From assembly GCA_035559335.1 (NCBI GenBank), contig DATMBH010000294.1, positions 1 to 6,194 on the forward strand: DNA of 6,194 nt. The letters are read 5' to 3'. Below, piece by piece: positions 1 to 5,282 of the stretch (its first letter is position 1; every line of letters starts with the position of its first letter). Made by a program: the position numbers and the translations under genes. The notes below the pieces were generated by a model. It ran no database searches. It saw nothing but the letters and a program-made list of their open reading frames with translations, and was not told the origin of the DNA. This stretch comes from DASXPG01 sp035559335 (GTDB lineage: Bacteria > Gemmatimonadota > Gemmatimonadetes > Gemmatimonadales > JACORV01).

Positions 1-53
1 AGGATCCGTAGCTTCTCCTCAACCGTGAACCGCCGCGCCTGCCTGCGTCCCAT
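1..53 (-). CDS. Transposase N-terminus (IS3/IS911-like OrfA type), partial
   Basis: Reading the minus strand from ATG at 53-51 gives MGRRQARRFTVEEKLRIL before the window ends. A basic start followed by R-R-F-T-x-E-x-K-L-R-I-L is typical of the first helix of the helix-turn-helix DNA-binding domain in IS3/IS911-type OrfA transposases (Tnp_1 type), which bind the element's terminal repeats. The start is supported by GAGGGG (positions 66-61 on the minus strand) 7 bases upstream. Only 17 full codons are visible, so family assignment is tentative: a different transposase family with a similar N-terminus is possible, and whether the gene is intact cannot be judged. Its leader contains an inverted repeat (64-87), and the element probably ends before the adjacent plus-strand gene remnant that starts near 160. 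Confidence 0.6.
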   Translation of the reverse strand, partial: MGRRQARRFTVEEKLRI

Positions 54-60
54 CCAGCAC

Positions 61-66
61 CCCCTC
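61..66 (-). promoter_or_regulatory. Ribosome binding site of the transposase gene
   Basis: GAGGGG on the minus strand, 7 bases before ATG at 53-51. It fixes the start of the partial transposase gene and partly overlaps the arm of the inverted repeat at 64-87. Confidence 0.5.
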
Positions 67-87
67 GTGGTCGTCCGTTCCCACGAG
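64..87. repeat. Perfect 7-bp inverted repeat in the transposase leader
   Basis: CTCGTGG (64-70) and CCACGAG (81-87) are exact reverse complements separated by 10 bases. In the minus-strand transcript this hairpin would lie directly upstream of the transposase start, and its start-proximal arm (70-64) overlaps the GAGGGG ribosome binding site (66-61). It could limit transposase translation, but this is inferred from position only. Confidence 0.5.
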
Positions 88-174
88 AAGGTGTAACTTG
101 CTCAAGCCCCCGAAAAGTCCTATTACGCCTGAACCACTACACGGAGAGGCCAGCGATCACAGACTTCGGTTCTT

Positions 175-669
175 GTGTGTACGCGACGAGTCCAGGTCTT
201 GGGGGCGGTGAGACGCAGTGGTGTGGGTCCGATTCGGCTCAACCTCACATTCCCTCACGTGCGGGAGATGTGTACAGACGCTCGAGACACAATCGCAGGC
301 AATGGTGCGAGGGGACTCGCGATTACAGCGGGGCGCGGGATCATACTTGTCGTGCCCGACATTCTGCCGACCGTGTCCCCAGAAGCGAGGTCGCAGTACT
401 TGTCCGAGATTCGAGTGCTCACTCCGGACCTCAGAACCAGCGACGGATTGGGCGTGGGATCGTACGTAGCGGATATTGTGCGTAGGTCTCGCCGCATCGA
501 CGCTACTTACTGCGATGGGCGCCTCAGCTCGATCAGCAGTGCGTCACGGCCGGAAGTTGTGTTCCATGTCCAGGAGTGCGTGGGAAGAGCCGCCGGCAGG
601 ACCGGAGTTTCTCAAGATGACCTGCGGTTGCAGGTGAGCGCAGTCGTGGTTGCTGATATTATCGACTGA
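175..669 (+). CDS. Four-cysteine protein, copy 1, lacking its signal peptide (5'-truncated paralogue)
   Basis: The protein family is not recognised. The frame is open after TGA at 130-132, and the first start-like codon is GTG 175, giving 164 residues. No convincing ribosome binding site precedes GTG 175. The sequence aligns throughout with the product of 1062-1652; a hand alignment gave about 75 identities over about 157 positions with one single-residue gap. Shared motifs include VGPI, MCxxARDT, VLTPDLRT, GVGS, RSRRI, YC, PEVxF and a DLxL...VVVAxIID end. All four cysteines are conserved (residues 2, 33, 113, 135). Similarity starts before GTG 175, around codon 160 (SQTSVLVC against AQSTVEFC), so the real N-terminus is missing: copy 2 has a signal peptide there, and no hydrophobic leader was found upstream in any of the three forward frames. 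It is probably a gene beheaded by the neighbouring insertion element and may no longer be expressed or exported. Seen: homology and missing leader. Inferred: cause of the loss. Confidence 0.6.
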   Translation: MCTRRVQVLGAVRRSGVGPIRLNLTFPHVREMCTDARDTIAGNGARGLAITAGRGIILVVPDILPTVSPEARSQYLSEIRVLTPDLRTSDGLGVGSYVADIVRRSRRIDATYCDGRLSSISSASRPEVVFHVQECVGRAAGRTGVSQDDLRLQVSAVVVADIID

Positions 670-1061
670 AGTAGGGGGCCGGCTCCCGAGTGCTATGTGA
701 AGCGCTAGAGAGGCTCCTCACTGGAATTTCTCAGTGCTCCGACCGACTTGGGCGTGGGTGTCACGGGGGCGGTTCTACGCCTGCAGTCGAGGGACGTCGT
801 GCTGGGTGCATCCGAGGCCCTGGCTACCACGCTGAGACCTTGAGGTGAGTTGCGTCACATGGAGACGGGCGTGTTCACGGCCGTTGGTCCCGAACGCTCA
901 GTCCTTGGAGGGATCGATCTTGTCCGCGCCCGCCATCACCGCGATGGGTGCTTAGCCCCGCCCGCTGGACAGGATCAGGCCTGGGGCCTGGAAGGTATAC
1001 AAGTGGCTATGGGCGGTGTGTTGTGATCCGGCACTAATGTTGGTGGCTCTGCGAGGCACTG
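670..1061. other. Gene-poor spacer between the two paralogues
   Basis: About 390 bp with no recognisable gene. One plus-strand frame is open from 709 to a TGA at 841-843 (about 44 codons, no convincing start) and reopens as a 55-codon frame from ATG 859. Its third positions are fairly GC-rich, so it could be a remnant of a lost gene, but neither half resembles a family known to me. TATACA at 996-1001 resembles a -10 element without a matching -35. No terminator with a T-run was found after copy 1. Confidence 0.4.
859..1026 (+). CDS. Possible 55-residue small protein, unrecognised
   Basis: ATG 859 to TGA 1026 encodes 55 residues starting METGVFTAVGPERS and ending GIQVAMGGVL. The only positive evidence is a good ribosome binding site, GAGGTGAG at 842-849, 9 bases before the ATG. 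There is no signal peptide, membrane segment or known motif. The frame lies in a gene-poor spacer and ends 35 bases before the start of the secreted four-cysteine gene, so it could be a leader peptide, a gene remnant or chance. Confidence 0.2.
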   Translation: METGVFTAVGPERSVLGGIDLVRARHHRDGCLAPPAGQDQAWGLEGIQVAMGGVL

Positions 1062-1652
1062 ATGCGATCCGGAAAAATCGAAATCGGCCTACTCTTGCTC
1101 GCGGTTGCGGGTGCTACGATACCTCGGGTCTTACCTGCTCAGAGCACTGTCGAGTTCTGTGGAAGGACCGTCTCGATAGTTGGGGCGCTGACCAGGACCA
1201 GCGTCGGTCCGATCCAGTTGTCGCAGGAGTTTGCGGACGTTCGGCGAATGTGTCCGCAAGCCAGAGACACTCTCATCGGCCCGGAGTTGCTGCCGGCACT
1301 GACAATCGTCGGTGGCCGTGGGCGGGTTATCGTATATCCCGACATAGTCCCGGAGATCAGCTCTGAGCCCAGATCCGAATACATCGCAGCTGTGGCTGTG
1401 TTAACGCCGGATCTTCGCACGGCGAATGGGCACGGAGTCGGATCCACAGTTGGCCAGATCGTGGGTCGATCCCGCAGAATCGTGGCAGCTTATTGCGGTG
1501 ACTCGTTGAGTGCGGTTAGGCTGGCTACTATGCCTGAGGTGTGGTTTGATGTACGTCCTTGCGAGGGACGAGGCATGAACCGGCGCAGCGTGTCTTTCGA
1601 AGATCTTGGGCTTGTGATCTCTGAGGTCGTGGTCGCAGTGATCATCGACTGA
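1062..1652 (+). CDS. Secreted four-cysteine protein, copy 2 (complete, unrecognised family)
   Basis: This 196-residue protein begins at the first start codon after an in-frame TAA (1035-1037), with a modest GAGG element (1053-1056) 5 bases upstream. Residues 1-27 form a signal peptide: MRSGK, a hydrophobic stretch (IGLLLLAVAGATI) and a probable cleavage near VLPA/Q at 26-27, so the mature protein should be in the periplasm or outside. Cysteines at 33, 64, 145 and 167 match those of copy 1 and could form two disulfides. The mature part alternates short hydrophobic runs with polar turns (TIVGGRGRVIVYPDI, VLTPDLRT, PEVWFDV), suggesting a beta-rich fold, and ends in a hydrophobic VVVAVIID. No catalytic motif is seen. 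It sits upstream of orphan RHS tips, so an immunity or accessory role is possible, but nothing in the sequence proves it. The open frame and signal peptide are clear; the function is unknown. Confidence 0.75.
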   Translation: MRSGKIEIGLLLLAVAGATIPRVLPAQSTVEFCGRTVSIVGALTRTSVGPIQLSQEFADVRRMCPQARDTLIGPELLPALTIVGGRGRVIVYPDIVPEISSEPRSEYIAAVAVLTPDLRTANGHGVGSTVGQIVGRSRRIVAAYCGDSLSAVRLATMPEVWFDVRPCEGRGMNRRSVSFEDLGLVISEVVVAVIID

Positions 1653-1828
1653 CGACCTTTTCGTGAGGTCCCGGATCGCAGGGTGCTGCGGCATTTTGAG
1701 GGGCGGACGATCGCTCACACTGACGCGGCAAACTCGGCCTGATAGAACTTAGCTGCAAACCGTTCACGAACCGGGACGACTCCTGGCCGCTCCAGCCCCT
1801 CGCCAGGCGAGTGCTTGGTGGATCCTGA

Positions 1829-2147
1829 TGCGGGGCGGCTCTTGCAACAGTAGGGTACGCTGTCGGATCTGTCCCCTATCTGCGTGAAGCGACAGGTTGG
1901 AGGGAGTGCGTGAACTACGAAGGCGGGGCGTATGCCGCCGGACAGGTTGCGGGTGGCCTAGCCGCAGTCGCGGGAGGCGGCCTGGCTGTAGCTCGCGCCG
2001 CTGGCTGGACTTCGCGGGTGGCCGTCCATGGTGCCCATCACGCGTTTCCGAGTGGTAGGCCGTGCCGCTCACATCCAAGCGAACATTTGGCGAGTCGGTG
2101 TGAGCGGTTCCGGACGCGCGTTGCGAATCCCACTGCCATGGAGGTAG
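1829..2147 (+). pseudogene. Orphan RHS C-terminal toxin tip, frameshifted
   Basis: One frame is open after TGA 1826-1828, through a Gly/Ala-rich stretch (YEGGAYAAGQVAGGLAAV, then GGGLAVARAAGW) to RVAVHGAHHAF ending at 2047. The reading then has to move to the next frame, where VVGRAAHIQANIWRVG, SGSG and LRIPLPWR run to TAG 2145-2147. The two halves read as one protein joined across a +1 shift between about 2047 and 2052. From memory of RHS polymorphic toxins, a Gly/Ala-rich pretoxin segment, an HxAHH patch and a tip ending GSG...R.PLPW recur in RHS C-termini; I cannot name the toxin family or its activity. GTG 1910 could serve as a start, but no full RHS core is attached, so this is a displaced tip. 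The stop is 3 bp before the next gene, as in toxin-immunity pairs. A sequencing error could also explain the shift. Confidence 0.55.
2140..2145 (+). promoter_or_regulatory. Ribosome binding site for the 2151 gene
   Basis: GGAGGT, 5 bases before ATG 2151. It lies within the last codons of the upstream RHS tip (tgg agg tag), so the two genes would be translationally linked if the upstream frame were intact. It fixes the start of the downstream gene. Confidence 0.65.
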
Positions 2148-2150
2148 AGC

Positions 2151-2534
2151 ATGAGGGTGCTCGCGCATGCGACATCGCCGGAGATGCTTGGGGCGATAAA
2201 CGACCTCATTCACGATCGGTGGTTCGAGATCAACAGAGCAGTGTTCGATGAGAACACCAGCACCGTGCGAATTCCGTTTGATCCGACAGTGCGCTCGACC
2301 GCTTCAGCCGCGACGGTGACGCCAGAAGCTACGCTGTTGCTCGAGGTTCGTCGCGCTCGATTCCTAAACGTTCAGGACAGCGAACGGGTTGGCAGGTACG
2401 ACTTCGACAGAATAGAATGGGACCGCAAGACAAACGTGGTCCTGATCCGCACGGGGGTGCCGGTTTCGATCCGTGTGGAGGCAGACGACGTGGACGTCGC
2501 CGTGCTTGATCCACAGTCACTGACTCCGTCCTGA
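2151..2534 (+). CDS. Candidate immunity protein (127 residues, HDRWF motif)
   Basis: An intact 127-residue soluble protein, acidic towards its C-terminus, with no signal peptide or membrane segment. The N-terminal part has EMLGAINDLIHDRWFEIN, where the 'NDLIHDRWF' motif is the most recognisable feature. It is followed by beta-rich stretches (TSTVRIPF, LLLEVRRARFLNVQD), then GRYDFDRIEWD, VVLIRTGVPVSIRVEADD and DVAVLDP. Conserved hypothetical proteins of this HDxWF type are known to me as small single-domain proteins of about this size, but I cannot give a family accession. The start is fixed by GGAGGT 5 bases upstream. It follows the stop of the RHS toxin tip by only 3 bp, the standard position of an immunity gene that neutralises its partner toxin in the cytoplasm. 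That role is inferred from position. Its frame is intact although the presumed toxin is broken. Confidence 0.7.
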   Translation: MRVLAHATSPEMLGAINDLIHDRWFEINRAVFDENTSTVRIPFDPTVRSTASAATVTPEATLLLEVRRARFLNVQDSERVGRYDFDRIEWDRKTNVVLIRTGVPVSIRVEADDVDVAVLDPQSLTPS

Positions 2535-2580
2535 AAGAGCACGTCGGGGTTTCGGCGTGCGCGCTAGCAACAAGAACTGA

Positions 2581-3224
2581 CGGAGCGGTGGTGGCACTGG
2601 TGCCGCACACCAACTGCCAGGGCGACTTCGAGATCGGCAGCTGGCTGGGCGGGAGCCTGCATGGCCAGGCCACGAACCGGTGCAGCCCCGGCACTTGGGG
2701 TGCGGCGATCCGGTCACGTTCACTGATCCTTTCGGGTTGTGCCCAGAGGATGTTGGCGGTGACGGCAAGACGTCGTCAGTCGACGATTGCCCCCAAGATG
2801 TACAGGATCGGCGGGCGGCGACACACATTCGTAACACGTCGAGCAACAACACGGACATCGCAGGCCTTGATCCAGCGCTGTACTCCGCCATCGTGCGCGC
2901 CTCGATGGGGCTTCGCGCGGAGTTTGGAGTCTCGGCTGCTAGGGAAGGCGGCCACTCGGTTGTCGGAGGCCACGATGAAGGTCGTGCCGTGGATATCAAC
3001 CGGGTAAATGGCGTTCGGTTCCGCGACATGCCGGCCGATATCGCCGCCGAAATCGGGAATCAGGTCGGCGATGAGATTGCTAACAGACTGCTCGTTCGCA
3101 GGTCGGCAGGCTCTATGGCGTCAACTACGTGAGTCCCGGTCAGCGTACGGCGCCAAGCAACGCGCGCTGGGACCACGCATCACTCCTCGCCCACGAGCTG
3201 GGGAAATCTACGGCTCGATCCTAG
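2581..3224 (+). pseudogene. Orphan RHS core end fused to an M15-like peptidase tip, frameshifted
   Basis: The frame opens after TGA 2578-2580. A degraded segment at about 2620-2700 (GRLRDRQLAG in place of the usual GRF..DPIGLAGG) leads to GDPVTFTDPFGLCP at 2704-2745, the standard end of an RHS core where the variable tip begins. A polar linker follows, then LDPALYSAIVRASMGLRAEF and GGHSVVGGHDEGRAVDIN (2947-3000). The H-x6-D spacing (His 2971-2973, Asp 2992-2994) with G-x-A-x-D fits the zinc site of M15 D-Ala-D-Ala carboxypeptidases such as VanX/VanY, suggesting a toxin that cuts cell-wall peptides in the periplasm. The frame then runs into TGA at 3130-3132, but the -1 frame after about 3084-3104 gives VGRLYGVNYVSPGQRTA and continues to TAG 3222-3224. 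The closing His-x-His of M15 enzymes is not found. It is therefore a displaced, probably inactive tip; a base-call error could also explain the shift. Confidence 0.6.
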
Positions 3225-3365
3225 ATTTTCGTGGATTGGATGGCAGCGCCGCTGCCGTGAACTGGGAGAACAGCGTGCACGGGCGCCGCAACCGTCCGCT
3301 GCGCGATCAGCGGTGCCATCGCCACGGTCCATGAACACGCGACGATGGTCGGGCAGGCTCGGCGC

Positions 3366-3371
3366 AGGAGG
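3366..3371 (+). promoter_or_regulatory. Ribosome binding site deciding the lipoprotein start
   Basis: AGGAGG (continuing TG), 9 bases before ATG 3381. It selects that ATG over the upstream in-frame ATG 3345, which would add 12 residues (including RRRRC) in front of the lipoprotein signal. Confidence 0.75.
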
Positions 3372-3380
3372 TGTGCCTCG

Positions 3381-3947
3381 ATGACTGGGCTTCGCGCGTT
3401 TGGCGGCGCTGCCTTGGGACTCGCTGCGGTCCTGCTCTCGTGTGCGCGGCCGGCGACTCCGCCTGGCCTGGCGATGGCGCGTGCCGGCCAAGCGCAGTCT
3501 GTGAGGGTACTGGATCCGAGCGACTGGCGGCGTGCGATAGTTGGGCGGTGGAACGTGACTTTCGTTGTGGAATCGGTTTCGGCCGCTACACGCGATGCCC
3601 CTGCGGTCTGGAGAACGGTCTCCAACCGCACGCTTTCCAGCCACCTTATCGTCTACGACTCCTTGGTGCAGGACTTCCCCGCCGTGGGCCTGCGACGCTC
3701 GGAACTCCCTGACTTCCGCTCCGTCCTCGAGAGATCGCTCTCATGCTCAGAGCCGGACCGGCGGGTCCTGGGGGTACGTCGGACTGACGAGGGCGTTGTT
3801 GTACTCGATTTCGTGCCGGAGGCGCGGGACTGCGGACTCCGAGCTGAGGTGCGCCTTGGCCAGGACTCGCTGTTAGGGAGATGGCACGAGCCCAGTATCG
3901 GTCTTGCCGCCGCGGTGGGGAGAATTCGCCTCGTGAGGCAGCGGTAG
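3381..3947 (+). CDS. Predicted lipoprotein, possible periplasmic immunity protein
   Basis: The strong AGGAGG site puts the start at ATG 3381, giving 188 residues. The N-terminus has Arg5, a hydrophobic stretch and VLLSC, with Cys21 as the probable lipid-bearing residue of a lipobox (Leu at -2 is less common but acceptable). A Pro/Ala-rich tether follows (to about 40). The body begins RRAIVGRWNVTFVVESV (G56-R-W58) and ends LLGRWHEPS...GRIRLVRQR. A GRW strand near the start plus a closing beta strand resembles lipocalin-like barrels, but this is a shape argument, not a recognised family. Cys122 and Cys151 could form a disulfide. It lies 157 bp after the M15-like RHS tip. A toxin acting on the wall would need a periplasmic immunity protein, and an anchored lipoprotein would fit; that link is inferred. 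It ends at a convergent junction with the minus-strand block, where 3948-4090 holds no clear terminator. Confidence 0.75.
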   Translation: MTGLRAFGGAALGLAAVLLSCARPATPPGLAMARAGQAQSVRVLDPSDWRRAIVGRWNVTFVVESVSAATRDAPAVWRTVSNRTLSSHLIVYDSLVQDFPAVGLRRSELPDFRSVLERSLSCSEPDRRVLGVRRTDEGVVVLDFVPEARDCGLRAEVRLGQDSLLGRWHEPSIGLAAAVGRIRLVRQR

Positions 3948-4090
3948 GAGGCGCACGCTTCTCGCGAATCCTCACGAACGACGGTTTTGTTGCATGGGCT
4001 GCGGGCTCCGCCGTGCCGCCATCCGTGCGCATGGCCACGTGCAACTCACGTCTTGCTGTCCGGCGCTCTCACGCCATGAGCCGGCCCACT

Positions 4091-4288
4091 CTACTGCTTC
4101 TGCTCACCCTCCAACGCCGCCCGCCACACCTCGTCCGCCAACCACTCCAGCCGCTCCTCGGCATACTCGAGGTCGTGGCTGCTCATGGTCTTGACGTTGC
4201 GGGCCACGTACCGAACGTGCTCGACCAGCTCGTCGAGCACCTCGCGTAACTCGCGATTGCTGCGCCGCTCGGTGTTTGGAGCGCTCAT
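4091..4288 (-). CDS. Small helical protein, 65 residues, overlapping the protease gene
   Basis: MSAPNTERR, then a charged helical region (ELREVLDELVEHVRYVARNV), a short break (KTMSSHD) and a second helix (LEYAEERLEWLADEVW). It is probably a soluble two-helix hairpin or dimerising coiled coil; no catalytic motif, signal or membrane segment is seen, and I do not recognise a named family. Its ATG (4288-4286) overlaps the TGA of the protease gene (4287-4285) as ATGA, indicating translational coupling. A GGGGAGG site (4305-4299) lies 10 bases upstream inside the protease gene. It is the last gene of the minus-strand block and could be a partner or regulator of the protease, which is inferred from the overlap only. 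Confidence 0.7.
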   Translation of the reverse strand: MSAPNTERRSNRELREVLDELVEHVRYVARNVKTMSSHDLEYAEERLEWLADEVWRAALEGEQKQ

Positions 4289-5229
4289 GCGCTGGCGGCC
4301 TCCCCGGCGCGCGCCTCCGCGCCGATGAACTCGGATTCGTGGGCCCTCACCGCCGCGGCGAGACCGCCCTGCGCGAGCAGCGCCTCCGCCATTCGCGCAC
4401 CCAGATAATACCCCGCACGCTCCGGCAACACACGAGCCCCAACCAGACGCGCCGACAGGGCCAGGCCCCCCGTCAGCCAGCGCAGCTTGAGCCCCAGGCC
4501 GGTACGATCCAGGTCGGGCTCAGCCAGCCGCAACAACGAAGCTTCCAGCTCGCGCAACCGGCGATACTGGCGCCGCGTGAACCCGAAATACTCCTCCTCG
4601 GCGCGGCCGGGTAGCACCGCCCGCGAAGCATGCACCGCCAACCCCTCGTTCAACATCAGCTCGCGCAGAGTCACGCGGCTAGGCACGTCCCAGGCATCAT
4701 AGTTGCCTCCGGAATCGGCAATCACGCGCCGCAGCTCCGAGCGGCTCCGCGGCGAACAGTAGCGCACCACGTGCGCGGCCTCGTGCGCGATCCACAACGG
4801 CAGCAGGTCGGGGGACAGCCCCAGGGACCAAGTTTCCTGATTCGAGACTCCCGTGAAGTGCTCCAGAGCGATTACCACGACGCCGCGACCGCCCACCACC
4901 AGTTCGCTGGCGTTGGCGCCGCCAACACCCACGGTGAGATAGCAGTCAATCTCCGTATCCGCTTCCAGCGCCTCTGTGGCACGTGCCATCGCCTCCGATG
5001 CGGCGGCAGCGACGTCATGGCTCTCCACAAGGCGCAACAGGTCGCGGCGGTCAGCCGTCACGACGCTCCGGATGACTTCCACGGCCTGCGGCGAGTCGAG
5101 GTCCAGCACGTAGTTGTGCCAGTAGGCGCCGAGCACCGCGCGGTGGCGAAGCAGATAGTCGTGGTAGGCGGTGATGCGATCGCGCGCGTCCAGGACGGCG
5201 AGGAACTCGGGGACGAGATCAATGATCAC
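4285..5229 (-). CDS. Predicted zinc metalloprotease (DUF2268-like, HExxH)
   Basis: This product is 314 residues from GTG 5229. Residues 1-140 are a mainly helical N-terminal region (VIIDLVPEFLAVLDARDR...). WIAHEAAHVVRY places the zinc motif at H149, E150, H153 (nucleotides 4785-4771). LMLNEGLAVHASR gives E195, 42 residues later, as the likely third ligand, the gluzincin arrangement. RAGYYLGARM near 271-280 matches the GYYLG element of DUF2268 predicted zinc proteases. All expected catalytic residues are present. No signal peptide is seen, so it probably acts in the cytoplasm; the substrate is unknown. The start is uncertain: GTG 5229 is chosen because the preceding residues (RSGLPIRGRSPTF) look unlike coding sequence, but it has no clear ribosome binding site, and TTG 5271 is an alternative. 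It follows the GWxTD-type gene by 53 bp and overlaps the small helical gene by ATGA, so the three are probably one operon. Confidence 0.8.
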   Translation of the reverse strand: MIIDLVPEFLAVLDARDRITAYHDYLLRHRAVLGAYWHNYVLDLDSPQAVEVIRSVVTADRRDLLRLVESHDVAAAASEAMARATEALEADTEIDCYLTVGVGGANASELVVGGRGVVVIALEHFTGVSNQETWSLGLSPDLLPLWIAHEAAHVVRYCSPRSRSELRRVIADSGGNYDAWDVPSRVTLRELMLNEGLAVHASRAVLPGRAEEEYFGFTRRQYRRLRELEASLLRLAEPDLDRTGLGLKLRWLTGGLALSARLVGARVLPERAGYYLGARMAEALLAQGGLAAAVRAHESEFIGAEARAGEAASA

Positions 5230-5282
5230 GGAGACCGGGACGAATGTCGGGCTTCGGCCCCGAATCGGCAAGCCGGAACGGG

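Larger units (their letters stand above)
1..130 (-). mobile_element. 5' end of an insertion sequence (right boundary approximate)
   Basis: The transposase start at 53 faces left, so the window holds the upstream end of an insertion element whose body lies outside. In IS3-like elements the first transposase gene usually starts within about 100 bases of the terminal inverted repeat, which would put the boundary between roughly 90 and 140. The other end is not visible, so neither the terminal repeat nor a target duplication can be verified; 130 is only a guide, chosen because homology of the next gene to its paralogue starts near 160. Confidence 0.35.

Noticed and set aside
996..1001. TATACA as a -10 promoter element for the 1062 gene
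   Set aside because: The expected -35 position (973-978, gatcag) does not resemble TTGACA; promoter rules for this lineage are not known well enough to support it.
967..1020. DRIRPGAWKVYKW reading as a decayed RHS DPIGLAGG..NLY block before the 1062 gene
   Set aside because: Too few matching residues and no following DPxGL motif.
1799..1811. CTCGCCAGGCGAG palindrome as a terminator for the four-cysteine gene
   Set aside because: The stem allows only 5 bp around a 3-base loop, is about 150 bp after the stop codon and has no following T-run.
1821..1853. DPDAGRLLQQ followed by TAG, resembling the RHS core motif DPxTGRFxQ
   Set aside because: It is short, in a different frame from the toxin tip that overlaps it from 1829, and has no further RHS core sequence on either side. 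It may be a remnant but could be chance.
3174..3206. LLAHELGKS in the peptidase tail resembling an HExxH zinc motif
   Set aside because: The second histidine is replaced (HELGK), and it lies in the terminal region of an M15-like domain, which does not use HExxH.
3345..3380. Upstream ATG 3345 as the lipoprotein start
   Set aside because: It lacks a ribosome binding site and adds RRRRC before the signal; ATG 3381 has AGGAGG at ideal spacing.
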